Shown here: positions 6,393 through 14,013 of the stretch, piece by piece
Layout: the number at the start of each line of letters is the position of its first letter
Position numbering within the stretch: position 1 is the stretch's first letter
Assembly: GCA_023388715.1 (NCBI GenBank)
Contig: JAEWFT010000029.1
Coordinates: 62,001-126,000 of the forward strand
Length of the DNA stretch: 64,000 bases
Direction of reading: 5' to 3'
Source of the DNA: Pseudomonadota bacterium
GTDB taxonomy: Bacteria; Pseudomonadota; Gammaproteobacteria; Xanthomonadales; Xanthomonadaceae
Notes under the pieces: generated by a model
The model's input: only the letters and a program-made list of their open reading frames with translations
Told to the model about the DNA's origin: nothing
Databases searched by the model: none
Position numbers and translations under genes: made by a program

Positions 6393-7283
6393 ATGAAATC
6401 GGTGATCGGCGGCAGCTTTGCCGCCTTGGTCGGCATCGCCATGGCCACAGCGCCGCAGGCAGCCAACGCAGGCGTAGTGGGCGAATACAACCAATGCGGC
6501 GCCGAGACCCTGAGCGTGCCGGTGGCCGCCGCGGGGCATACGTGGGTCTCAATCACGAGTCTGGACCAGACATCCCTGCAGGGCTTGGATGCGCTGGTCT
6601 TGCGTACATGCGGTGGGTATCCCGGCAACGCCGCGGTGAACGCTGCGGTTGCCGAAGGCATGGATCTGGTCCTGGACACAGGGGGAGTGGCCGATACCAG
6701 CCTTCCGGGCAGCCCTGTCCTGGGTCTCTCGAGCGTCGGGGGATGCCACACCAATTACTCGCTGGTCGGCGGTGCTGCGATCACCACCGGACCTGGCGGC
6801 ACCCTGACCAACGACAGCTTGGACGTCGGGTCGCCGGGCGGTTCTAGCGGTTACTGCTCGTTCCTGGGCTCCGCACCGGTTGCATCGTTGCCGGCGGGGA
6901 CGATGCCGTTCTTCACCACGGCCGACGGAACTCGTGCGGGCGCGTTCGGCTACGAATACGGAAACGGCCGCGTCGCGGTGTCGATTACGGCGCTGTCCCA
7001 CCCTGATGTCTACACGCCCACCGAATACTTGTACGCCGGTGCCAGGACGTATTTCATCAACAGTCTCGCTTGGGGTCTGACGACGGGCGTGCGCGAGCAT
7101 CAGACCTGCGCCAGCGAAGGCTACACCGGCACCAAGTTGGTGTGGTGCCAGAACATCTGCGAGAAGGGCTATACCGGCGCCACCCTGCAGACCTGGATCC
7201 ACCGATGGATCCGCCAGTTCCGCGACCTGCCCTATTGCGCGGTGGAGCCGCCTGAGCCTACGCAGCTCCGCATGGGAATGTGA
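6393..7283 (+). CDS. Secreted protein of unknown function with C-terminal Cys/Trp module (paralogue 1)
   Basis: 296 residues with a Sec signal peptide (AALVGIAMATAPQAANA, likely cleaved before GVVGEYN). The body has repeated alternating hydrophobic and small-residue blocks (GLDALVLRTC, GMDLVLDTGG, SGPGG-like turns, AGAFGYEYGNGRVAVS). This pattern loosely recalls a ThuA/class I glutamine-amidotransferase-like fold, but no catalytic triad can be claimed. The last 60 residues hold a module with four Cys, two GYTG turns and Trp-rich WIHRWIRQF. The next gene is a full-length paralogue. The start is supported by GGGGAA 6 bases upstream. Unrecognised family; periplasmic or extracellular location is inferred from the signal peptide. 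Confidence 0.75.
   Translation: MKSVIGGSFAALVGIAMATAPQAANAGVVGEYNQCGAETLSVPVAAAGHTWVSITSLDQTSLQGLDALVLRTCGGYPGNAAVNAAVAEGMDLVLDTGGVADTSLPGSPVLGLSSVGGCHTNYSLVGGAAITTGPGGTLTNDSLDVGSPGGSSGYCSFLGSAPVASLPAGTMPFFTTADGTRAGAFGYEYGNGRVAVSITALSHPDVYTPTEYLYAGARTYFINSLAWGLTTGVREHQTCASEGYTGTKLVWCQNICEKGYTGATLQTWIHRWIRQFRDLPYCAVEPPEPTQLRMGM
7104..7250 (+). repeat. C-terminal module copy 1 (duplicated coding segment)
   Basis: 147 bases encoding 49 residues that are identical in the protein at 7409-8338. The DNA differs at 8 positions and every change is synonymous, while the rest of the two proteins has diverged strongly. Confidence 0.9.
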
Positions 7284-7408
7284 TACAAGTCACATATATA
7301 CTCGGGTCGCCGGCGCCTTGTCGAAGGGGTGATCGCCCCAAGCCGGCCTTTCGGACGCATGTGAACAATCCAACCAGCCGTCCAAAGCGGCTAACAAAGG
7401 GGTGATTC

Positions 7409-8338
7409 ATGAACACGAAGACTGGCTCGCTGAGTTTGGCAGCGCTGGCAACGGCCTGTGCATTGGTATTGCCAAGCGTCAGCTACGCGGGAAATGTTGG
7501 CCATTACAATGGTTGCGGGGCTTTCACAATTGGTGATTTGGCGGGACCGATCACCGCGGCAGGCCATACGAAAGTGCCGGTGGCGAGCTTGGACGCGGCG
7601 TCCCTCGCGGGACTCGATGCGCTTGTCGTCACGACGTGCTATGGCGGGCCGTTCAATGCACCCACTGTCGCACTTGGCGACGCGGTGGCGGGCGGCATGG
7701 GCTTGGTGGTCGAGAGCTTGGGCTACAACTTCTCCGGATCCAGCGGCGTCAACAGCGCTTACCTCCCAGGTGCACCGACGTTTTCGACAACAGCGGCGTA
7801 CGCTTATCCCGCCACCGACAATATTGAACTGGCCGTGGGATCGCCGATCTCCAGCGGACCCGGCGGGACCCTCACCTCCACCAGCCTCGACCGAGGCTTG
7901 AGTGTGTCGATGGCCTTCAACTTCGTCTTCGGATATCCCATCGCCCAACTCCCCGCGGGCGCCACCCCGTTCCTCACGACCGCCGACCCCAACACAGTGG
8001 TGGCTTTCGGTTACGGGCATGGCTCTGGTCGTGTCGCCTACTCCGATTCCCAGTCCACCCTTTTCCTGCCGGGCGGGACCTATCCGTTGGCCGACGAAGC
8101 CTTCGCCCCTGGATTGATCACGTACCTCACCAATGCGATCGCCTGGGCCGCCGGGTACACTCCCGTCGCCACCACCTGCGCCAGCGAGGGTTACACCGGC
8201 ACCAAGCTGGTGTGGTGCCAGAACATCTGCGAGAAGGGCTATACCGGTGCCACCCTGCAGACCTGGATCCACCGCTGGATCCGCCAGTTCCGCGACTTGC
8301 CGTACTGCGCGGTGGAGCCGGCCAACGGCACCACGTAA
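7409..8338 (+). CDS. Secreted protein of unknown function with C-terminal Cys/Trp module (paralogue 2)
   Basis: 309 residues with a signal peptide (LAALATACALVLPSVSYA, cleaved before GNVGHYN). It aligns with the preceding protein throughout: VGxYNxCG at the mature N-terminus, AAGHTxV, SLxGLDALV, SGPGGTLT, LPAG..PF.TTAD and FGY.xGxGRVA. The central parts are quite divergent, yet the C-terminal 49-residue module is identical. AAGGGG precedes the ATG at a normal distance. A strong terminator follows, and 125 bases with AT-rich TATATACT separate it from the first paralogue, so it may have its own promoter. Function not recognised. Confidence 0.77.
   Translation: MNTKTGSLSLAALATACALVLPSVSYAGNVGHYNGCGAFTIGDLAGPITAAGHTKVPVASLDAASLAGLDALVVTTCYGGPFNAPTVALGDAVAGGMGLVVESLGYNFSGSSGVNSAYLPGAPTFSTTAAYAYPATDNIELAVGSPISSGPGGTLTSTSLDRGLSVSMAFNFVFGYPIAQLPAGATPFLTTADPNTVVAFGYGHGSGRVAYSDSQSTLFLPGGTYPLADEAFAPGLITYLTNAIAWAAGYTPVATTCASEGYTGTKLVWCQNICEKGYTGATLQTWIHRWIRQFRDLPYCAVEPANGTT
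8174..8320 (+). repeat. C-terminal module copy 2 (duplicated coding segment)
   Basis: Encodes the same 49 residues as 7104-7250: Cys at module positions 2, 15, 19 and 45, two GYTG motifs at 6-9 and 22-25, and a WIHRWIRQFRDLPYC tail. Eight silent differences from copy 1. Confidence 0.9.
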
Positions 8339-8360
8339 CGAGCGGTTTGCTGTCCAGGCG

Positions 8361-8384
8361 AAAGGCCCGCGCAAGCGGGCCTTT
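8361..8384 (+). terminator. Terminator after the secreted paralogue
   Basis: Stem AAAGGCCCGC with its complement around a GCAA loop, ending in TTTT. It also lies 28 bases beyond the end of the converging cysN/C gene and may serve both strands. Confidence 0.85.
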
Positions 8385-8411
8385 TGCTTCAGGCGCTGGA
8401 CATGCCACCGC

Positions 8412-10298
8412 TCATAGGTCGAGGACCGCGACCACCCGATCTGCAAGCGTTGCGGGGTCGGCGTCGGCCGCATGCAGGTGCAGTTCGGGCTGTTGGGGAA
8501 CCTCGTACGGCGAATCGATGCCGGTGAAGTTGCGCAGCTCGCCGCGCCGCGCCTTGGCGTACAGCCCCTTGGCGTCGCGCTGCTCGGCCACCTCGAGCGG
8601 CGTGTCGACGAAGACTTCCAGGAACTCGCCCGGCTCGAACAGCGAGCGCGCCATCTCGCGCTCGGCGCGGAACGGGCTGATGAAGCTGACCAGCACGATC
8701 AGCCCGGCATCGGTCATCAGCCGCGCGACTTCGGCCACCCGGCGGATGTTCTCCACCCGGTCCTCGTCGGTGAAGCCGAGATCCTTGTTTAGGCCATGGC
8801 GCACGTTGTCGCCGTCCAGCAGGTAGGTGTGCTGCCCCATCGCCAGCAGCTTCTTCTCGACCAGGTTGGCGATGGTCGACTTGCCGGCGCCGGACAGGCC
8901 GGTGAACCACAGGCAGCGCGGGCGCTGGTGCTTGATCCGCGCGCGCGCCGCCTTGCCCACGTCGAGGTGCTGCCAGTGGATGTTGCCGGCGCGGCGCAGG
9001 GCGAAGTCCAGCGTGCCGGCGGCCACGGTGGCGTTGCTCTGGCGGTCGATCAGGATGAAACCGCCGAGCTGGCGGTTGCGCGCGTATGGCTCGAAGGCGA
9101 TCGCCTGGTCCAGGTGCAGGTTGCAGTAGGCGACCTCGTTGAGCTCCAGGTGCTTGGCCGCCAGGTGCGTCTGGGTGTTGACGTCGACCTTGTGCTTGAT
9201 CTCGGTGACCGACGCGCCAACGGTCCGGGTCCCGAGCTTCAGCAGGTAGGGGCGCCCGGGCAGCATGTGGTCGTCGCCCATCCACAGCAGGTGCGCGGCG
9301 AACTGGTCGGCGACCTCGGGCGGATTGCTGGCGGCGGCGATCACGTCGCCACGGCTGGCATCGATTTCATCCGCGAGGGTCAGCGTCACCGCCTGCCCTG
9401 CCGCGGCGGAATCAGGCTCGACGTCCGCGGTCACGATCCTCGCCACCCGGGAACGCCGGCCCGATGGCAGCACCACGACCTCCTCGCCCACCGCGACGCC
9501 ACCGCCGCAGAGGGTGCCCGCAAACCCCCGGAAGTCCGGGCCTGGCCGGTTGACCCACTGCACCGGCAGGCGGAAGCCGCCGCCTGCAGGCGCGTGCCGC
9601 ACCTCGACGGTTTCAAGGTGCTCCAGCAGCGACGGCCCGGTGTACCAAGGCATCGCCTGCGACATGGCAATCATGTTGTCGCCCCGCAGCGCCGACAGCG
9701 GGATGGCCTGCACCTGCGCAATGCCAAGCTGGTGCGCAAGGTCGGCGTAACCGCTCGCAATGGCGTCGAACGCCCGCTGGTCGTAACCGACGAGATCCAT
9801 CTTGTTCACCGCCAGGACCACGTGGCGGATGCCGAGCAACGACACGATGTAGCTGTGTCGCCGCGTCTGCGTCAGCAGGCCCTTGCGCGCATCGACCAGC
9901 ACGACCGCGAGGTCCGCGGTGGACGCACCCGTGGCCATGTTGCGCGTGTACTGCTCGTGGCCCGGGCAGTCGGCAACGATGAACTTGCGGCGCTCGGTAT
10001 CGAAGAAGCGGTAGGCCACGTCGATGGTGATGCCCTGCTCGCGTTCGGCCGCCAGGCCATCGACCAGCAGCGCGAAATCCAGGCCGTCGCCCTGGGTCCC
10101 ATGCCGTCGGCTGTCGGATTCCAGCGCGCGGACCTGGTCGTCCAGCAGCAGCCGGGTGTCGTGCAGCAGGCGCCCGATCAGCGTGCTCTTGCCGTCGTCC
10201 ACGCTGCCGCAGGTGATGAAGCGCAGGAGATCCTTGTCCTCGTGCTGACGCAGGTAGGCGGCGACCTGGCTGTGCACCATCTCTTCCATGCCAGCCAT
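8412..10298 (-). CDS. cysN: Bifunctional sulfate adenylyltransferase subunit 1 / adenylylsulfate kinase
   Basis: Makes adenylyl sulfate with CysD using GTP hydrolysis, then phosphorylates it to PAPS, in assimilatory sulfate reduction. 628 residues. CysN part: Walker A GSVDDGKST at 31-39, DCPGHEQYTRNM, NKMD guanine motif and EF-Tu-like beta barrels. CysC part: about 190 C-terminal residues with Walker A GLSGAGKST, DGDNVRHGL, FISPFRAER and an FVDTPLEVAEQRD segment. The CysN-CysC fusion is common in Xanthomonads. The ATG overlaps the cysD stop by one base (TGATG), so both are made from one message. Cytoplasmic. Confidence 0.97.
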   Translation of the reverse strand: MAGMEEMVHSQVAAYLRQHEDKDLLRFITCGSVDDGKSTLIGRLLHDTRLLLDDQVRALESDSRRHGTQGDGLDFALLVDGLAAEREQGITIDVAYRFFDTERRKFIVADCPGHEQYTRNMATGASTADLAVVLVDARKGLLTQTRRHSYIVSLLGIRHVVLAVNKMDLVGYDQRAFDAIASGYADLAHQLGIAQVQAIPLSALRGDNMIAMSQAMPWYTGPSLLEHLETVEVRHAPAGGGFRLPVQWVNRPGPDFRGFAGTLCGGGVAVGEEVVVLPSGRRSRVARIVTADVEPDSAAAGQAVTLTLADEIDASRGDVIAAASNPPEVADQFAAHLLWMGDDHMLPGRPYLLKLGTRTVGASVTEIKHKVDVNTQTHLAAKHLELNEVAYCNLHLDQAIAFEPYARNRQLGGFILIDRQSNATVAAGTLDFALRRAGNIHWQHLDVGKAARARIKHQRPRCLWFTGLSGAGKSTIANLVEKKLLAMGQHTYLLDGDNVRHGLNKDLGFTDEDRVENIRRVAEVARLMTDAGLIVLVSFISPFRAEREMARSLFEPGEFLEVFVDTPLEVAEQRDAKGLYAKARRGELRNFTGIDSPYEVPQQPELHLHAADADPATLADRVVAVLDL

Positions 10299-11203
10299 CA
10301 GAAATAACCCTCCTGCTTCTTCTTCTCCATCGACGCGCCGGGGTCGTGGTCGATCACCCTGCCCTGCCGCTCGGAGGTGGTCGCGACCAGCATCTCCGCG
10401 ATGATCTTCTCGAGCGTGTCGGCGTCGGATTCGATCGCCCCGGTGAGCGGATAGCAGCCGAGGGTGCGGAAGCGCACGCGGCACATGCGCGGCATTTCGC
10501 CGGCGCGGAGCGGCAGGCGCTCGTCGTCCACCATGATCAGCGCGCCGTCGCGCTCGACCACCGGGCGCTCCGCGGCGAAGTACAGCGACGGCACCGGGAT
10601 CTTTTCGCGGTAGATGTACAGCCAGACATCGAGCTCGGTCCAGTTGCTGATCGGGAACACGCGCACCGACTCGCCCTTGTGGATGCGTGTGTTGTAGAGG
10701 TTCCACAACTCCGGCCGCTGGTTCTTCGGGTCCCAGCGGTGCTGCGCGTTGCGGAAGCTGAAGATGCGCTCCTTGGCGCGCGACTTCTCCTCGTCGCGGC
10801 GTGCACCGCCAATCGCCGCATCAAACCCCGCGGCGTCCAGCGCCTGCTTCAGCGCCTGGGTCTTCATCACGTCGGTGTGGACGGTGGCGCCGTGGCTGAT
10901 CGGGCCGATGCCCTGCGCGACGCCCTGCGGATTGGTGTGCACGCGCAGCTCGACGCCCGTTTCCGCCGCGCGGCGGTCGCGGAACTCGATCATCTCGCGG
11001 AACTTCCAGCCGGTATCCACGTGCAGCAGCGGGATCGGCGGCCGCGCCGGATAAAAGGCCTTGCGCAACAGGTGCAGCAGCACCGAGCTGTCCTTGCCGA
11101 CCGAATACAGCATCACCGGATTGGCGAAGCCGGCGGCGACCTCGCGCAGGATGTGGAGGCTTTCGGCTTCCAGGCGGTCGAGGTGGGAGAGCGTCGCGTC
11201 CAA
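10298..11203 (-). CDS. cysD: Sulfate adenylyltransferase subunit 2
   Basis: Catalytic subunit of ATP sulfurylase, 301 residues (E. coli CysD 302). PP-loop motif YSVGKDSSVLLHL, HVDTGWKF, RRDEEKSRAKERIFS and the C-terminal CYPLTGA are present. No ATG lies near the conserved N-terminus; the TTG at 11203 gives a protein starting like E. coli CysD (M-D-x-x-L-xHL-x-xLEAES) and is the best start, although its ribosome site is weak. A longer open frame reaching 11350 overlaps the upstream gene and is not conserved in type. Coupled to cysN. Confidence 0.95.
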   Translation of the reverse strand: MDATLSHLDRLEAESLHILREVAAGFANPVMLYSVGKDSSVLLHLLRKAFYPARPPIPLLHVDTGWKFREMIEFRDRRAAETGVELRVHTNPQGVAQGIGPISHGATVHTDVMKTQALKQALDAAGFDAAIGGARRDEEKSRAKERIFSFRNAQHRWDPKNQRPELWNLYNTRIHKGESVRVFPISNWTELDVWLYIYREKIPVPSLYFAAERPVVERDGALIMVDDERLPLRAGEMPRMCRVRFRTLGCYPLTGAIESDADTLEKIIAEMLVATTSERQGRVIDHDPGASMEKKKQEGYF

Positions 11204-11237
11204 GGCCAGCTGCGGTTCGAGGGAATCGGGCAGCGTA

Positions 11238-12878
11238 TCAGTTGGACTTGCTGGTCCGCAGCCGCAGCATGTGCTCCGGCGGCAGGAAGGCGTCGCTGCG
11301 GGCGGCCTTCCAGAACTCCTGGAACACCGCGTGGTCGGGGACGCGCCCATCCAGCAGGTCGCCGGGCTTGAGGAACCGGTACAGCGCCGCCAGCGAGCGC
11401 ACTTCCGTGGGCGCGACGCGGCGCAGGATGTGCTCCGGGCCGAGCTGCTGCGGATGCTCCAGCCCCGCCGCGCACAGCAGGTCGCGCAGTGCCTTGAGGG
11501 TGTTGGCGTGGAAGGCGGCGACGCGCGTGGCCTTGTCCGGCACGTCCAGCTGCTTCCAGCGCCGAGGATCCTGGGTGGCGATGCCGGTCGGGCAGTGGTC
11601 GGTATGGCAGCTCAGGGACTGGATGCAGCCCAGCGCGAACATGAAGCCGCGGCCGGCATTGCACCAGTCGGCGCCCATCGCCATGGTGCGCGCCAGGTCG
11701 AACGCGCTGACGATCCTGCCCGCCGCGCCGATGCGGATGCGCTCGCGCAGGCCGAGCCCGACCAGGGTGTTGTGCACCAGCATCAGCGCCTCGTGCATCG
11801 GCACCCCGACGTGGTCGATGAACTCCGCCGGCGCCGCGCCGGTGCCACCCTCGGCGCCATCGACGACGATGTAGTCCGGCAGCAGCTCGGGCGCGGTGGC
11901 GGCATGCTCCTGCATCGCCTTGGCGATCCCGAACCATTCCCACGGATGGCCGATCGCAAGCTTGAACCCCACCGGCTTGCCGCCCGACAGCTGGCGCAGC
12001 CGCGTGACGAACTGCAGCAGCTCCACCGGCGTTGCGAACTCCGAGTGCCGCGCTGGCGACACGCAGTCCACGCCCATCGGCACCCCGCGGGTGGCGGCGA
12101 TCTCCGCGCTCACCTTGGCCGCTGGCAGCACGCCGCCGTGGCCGGGCTTGGCGCCCTGCGACAGCTTGATCTCGATCATCCTGACCTGCGGATCGGCGGC
12201 GTTCGCGGCAAAGCGTTCCTCGCTGAAGCGGCCCTGCTCGTCGCGGCAGCCGAAGTAGCCGGAACCGATTTCCCAAACCAGGTCGCCGCCCGCCTCGCGG
12301 TGGTAGGGCGAGATCGAGCCTTCGCCGGTGTCGTGGCAGAAGCCGCCGAGCTTCGCGCCGCCGTTGAGCGCGCGGATCGCCGCCGCCGACAGCGAACCGA
12401 AGCTCATCGCCGAGATGTTGAACACGCTTGCCGAGTACGGCTGCGCGCAGCCGGCGCCAATGGTGATGCGGAAGTCGCTCGAGGGGATCGCCGTGGGCGC
12501 CAGCGAATGGTTGATCCACTCGTAATCGAGCGCGTAGGCGTCGTGCAGGCTACCGAACGGGCGCACGTCGTTGAGGCCGCGCGAGCGTTGATAGACCAGC
12601 GCCCGTTGCTCGCGGGAAAACGGGACCTCGGCGGTGTCGGACTGGATGAAGTACTGCCGCATCTCCGGCCCGATCGATTCCAGCCCGTAGCGCAGGTGGG
12701 CCAGGATCGGATAATTGCGGCGCAGCGTGCTGCGCTTCTGCAGCAGGTCGGCGGTGCCCAGCAGCGCCAGCGCACCGAACGAGGCCACGCCCCACCAGGC
12801 GCCGGGAACGCGCATCGCCAACGACAGGAAGGCCAGTGTCAGCGCGATGCTGGCGATGTAAGCGGCGTAGCGCGACAC
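11238..12878 (-). CDS. FMN-binding glutamate synthase family protein (membrane-anchored)
   Basis: 546 residues. An N-terminal hydrophobic stretch (residues 4-40, probably one or two membrane segments) precedes a GltB-like synthase domain: YPILAHLRYGLESIGPE, NISAMSFGSLS, GGAKLGGFCHDTGEGS, KLSQGAKPGHGG, YIVVDGAEGGTGAAP and a cysteine cluster CIQSLSCHTDHCPTG typical of the 3Fe-4S site. It lacks the amidotransferase domain, so it is not a complete glutamate synthase; substrate unknown. It lies 34 bases upstream of cysD on the same strand and may be cotranscribed. Confidence 0.9.
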   Translation of the reverse strand: MSRYAAYIASIALTLAFLSLAMRVPGAWWGVASFGALALLGTADLLQKRSTLRRNYPILAHLRYGLESIGPEMRQYFIQSDTAEVPFSREQRALVYQRSRGLNDVRPFGSLHDAYALDYEWINHSLAPTAIPSSDFRITIGAGCAQPYSASVFNISAMSFGSLSAAAIRALNGGAKLGGFCHDTGEGSISPYHREAGGDLVWEIGSGYFGCRDEQGRFSEERFAANAADPQVRMIEIKLSQGAKPGHGGVLPAAKVSAEIAATRGVPMGVDCVSPARHSEFATPVELLQFVTRLRQLSGGKPVGFKLAIGHPWEWFGIAKAMQEHAATAPELLPDYIVVDGAEGGTGAAPAEFIDHVGVPMHEALMLVHNTLVGLGLRERIRIGAAGRIVSAFDLARTMAMGADWCNAGRGFMFALGCIQSLSCHTDHCPTGIATQDPRRWKQLDVPDKATRVAAFHANTLKALRDLLCAAGLEHPQQLGPEHILRRVAPTEVRSLAALYRFLKPGDLLDGRVPDHAVFQEFWKAARSDAFLPPEHMLRLRTSKSN

Positions 12879-12889
12879 GGCATCTCCAA

Positions 12890-12976
12890 TGGTGCCTGGG
12901 GAGGGACTCGAACCCTCATGGCCTTGCGGCCGGCGGATTTTAAGTCCGATGCGTCTACCGGTTTCGCCACCCAGGC
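12890..12976 (-). tRNA. tRNA-Leu(TAA)
   Basis: 87 nt with a long variable arm. On the minus strand: acceptor GCCTGGG/CCCAGGC, anticodon loop CTTAAAA (anticodon TAA), T-loop TTCGAGT, encoded CCA. Last of the pgsA-tRNA-Gly-tRNA-Cys-tRNA-Leu series. Confidence 0.95.
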
Positions 12977-13037
12977 GGCGCGGAAAGCTTAGCGCGAAGG
13001 CGCGGCCAGACGCTGACTTTGCCTGTGGGCACTTGAT

Positions 13038-13100
13038 TTTGTGGGAGCGGCTTCAGCCGCGATGGGTGCTGGCATCGGGGCTGAAGCCCCTCCCACAAAC
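13038..13100. repeat. REP-like inverted pair
   Basis: TGTGGGAGCGGCTTCAGCC and, 25 bases later, its near-complement (GGCTGAAGCCCCTCCCACA). Each half is itself a GC-rich hairpin. This is a BIME-like REP doublet sitting between tRNA-Leu and tRNA-Cys. A related pair occurs at 27551-27617. Confidence 0.75.
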
Positions 13101-13105
13101 TTCAG

Positions 13106-13134
13106 GAACAAGAAACCCCGCCGAAGCGGGGTTC
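13106..13134 (-). terminator. Hairpin after tRNA-Cys
   Basis: On the minus strand GAACCCCGC-TTCG-GCGGGGTTTC then TTGTT, starting 7 bases beyond the tRNA-Cys 3' end. It could end the Gly-Cys transcript or attenuate read-through to tRNA-Leu. Confidence 0.65.
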
Positions 13135-13140
13135 CGTGTC

Positions 13141-13214
13141 TGGAGGCCGAGGTCGGAATTGAACCGGCGTACGCGGATTTGCAGTCCGCTGCATAACCAC
13201 TCTGCCACCCGGCC
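13141..13214 (-). tRNA. tRNA-Cys(GCA)
   Basis: 74 nt. Acceptor GGCCGGG with its partner, anticodon loop CTGCAAA (anticodon GCA), T-loop TTCAATT, encoded CCA. Flanked by tRNA-Gly and tRNA-Leu on the same strand. Confidence 0.95.
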
Positions 13215-13267
13215 GGATGACGCTTGGATTGTTTCACATCCGGCGCCCGAATCGAATCCGTGGCCGG

Positions 13268-13296
13268 AAAAAACGAAGCCCCGCGAACGGGGCTTC
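13268..13296 (-). terminator. Hairpin between tRNA-Gly and tRNA-Cys
   Basis: On the minus strand GAAGCCCCG-TTCG-CGGGGCTTC followed by GTTTTTT, a strong rho-independent terminator just after tRNA-Gly. It implies that tRNA-Cys is at least partly transcribed separately or from read-through. Confidence 0.8.
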
Positions 13297-13320
13297 ATCA
13301 AAAGGTTCCATCCCGAAGAA

Positions 13321-13396
<76 letters not shown>

Positions 13397-13422
13397 GTTG
13401 AGCCCGCCATTTTACGGGCGTA

Positions 13423-14004
13423 TCAGGGCCTGTCAACACCTTTTGCTTCTTCCGCCCGCAGCGCCGGCCACGCCGCGCGCGCGTACTCGAAGCCGGACCA
13501 CAGGGTGAGCAGCGCCGCGGCGGCCAGCAGCCATTCGCCGATGACGAAGATGGGCAGCCCCAAGAAGGGTTCGCGGTAGAGCAGGAAACCGAGCGCGACC
13601 ATCTGCACCACGGTCTTGATCTTGCCCACCGTCGCCACCGCGACCTTGGCGCGCTGCCCCAGTTCCGCCATCCATTCGCGCAGCGCGGAGACCGCGATCT
13701 CGCGGCCGATGATGACGCTGGCCCACAGTGCCATCCAGACCGTGTGGTGGTGCTGCACGGTGATCACCAGTGCGGTCGACACCATCAGCTTGTCCGCCAC
13801 CGGATCGAGAAAGGCGCCGAACGCCGAGTACTGGTGATAGCGGCGCGCGATCCAGCCGTCCAGCCAGTCGGTCAGCGAGGCGAACACGAAGATCGCGGTG
13901 GCGGCGACGTTGGTCCAGCGGTAATCGAGGTAGTACACGACCACCAGCACCGGGATCAGCGCGATCCGCGCAAGGGTGAGCCAGGTCGGGATGGTCATCC
14001 GCAT
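13423..14004 (-). CDS. pgsA: CDP-diacylglycerol-glycerol-3-phosphate 3-phosphatidyltransferase
   Basis: Integral membrane enzyme that makes phosphatidylglycerol phosphate from CDP-diacylglycerol and glycerol 3-phosphate, the committed step to phosphatidylglycerol and cardiolipin. 193 residues. It has the CDP-alcohol phosphotransferase motif DGWIARR...G...D...D (DGWIARRYHQYSAFG then FLDPVAD) near residues 49-71 and about five membrane segments. Nine bases after uvrC and just before tRNA-Gly, an arrangement shared with E. coli. A second ATG two codons in (MTIPTW) is an equally good start. Confidence 0.96.
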   Translation of the reverse strand: MRMTIPTWLTLARIALIPVLVVVYYLDYRWTNVAATAIFVFASLTDWLDGWIARRYHQYSAFGAFLDPVADKLMVSTALVITVQHHHTVWMALWASVIIGREIAVSALREWMAELGQRAKVAVATVGKIKTVVQMVALGFLLYREPFLGLPIFVIGEWLLAAAALLTLWSGFEYARAAWPALRAEEAKGVDRP

Positions 14005-14013
14005 CCGGCGATT

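Noticed and set aside
8796..10307. A 503-residue frame antisense to cysN/C
   Set aside because: Shadow frame; cysN GTPase motifs are intact on the minus strand.
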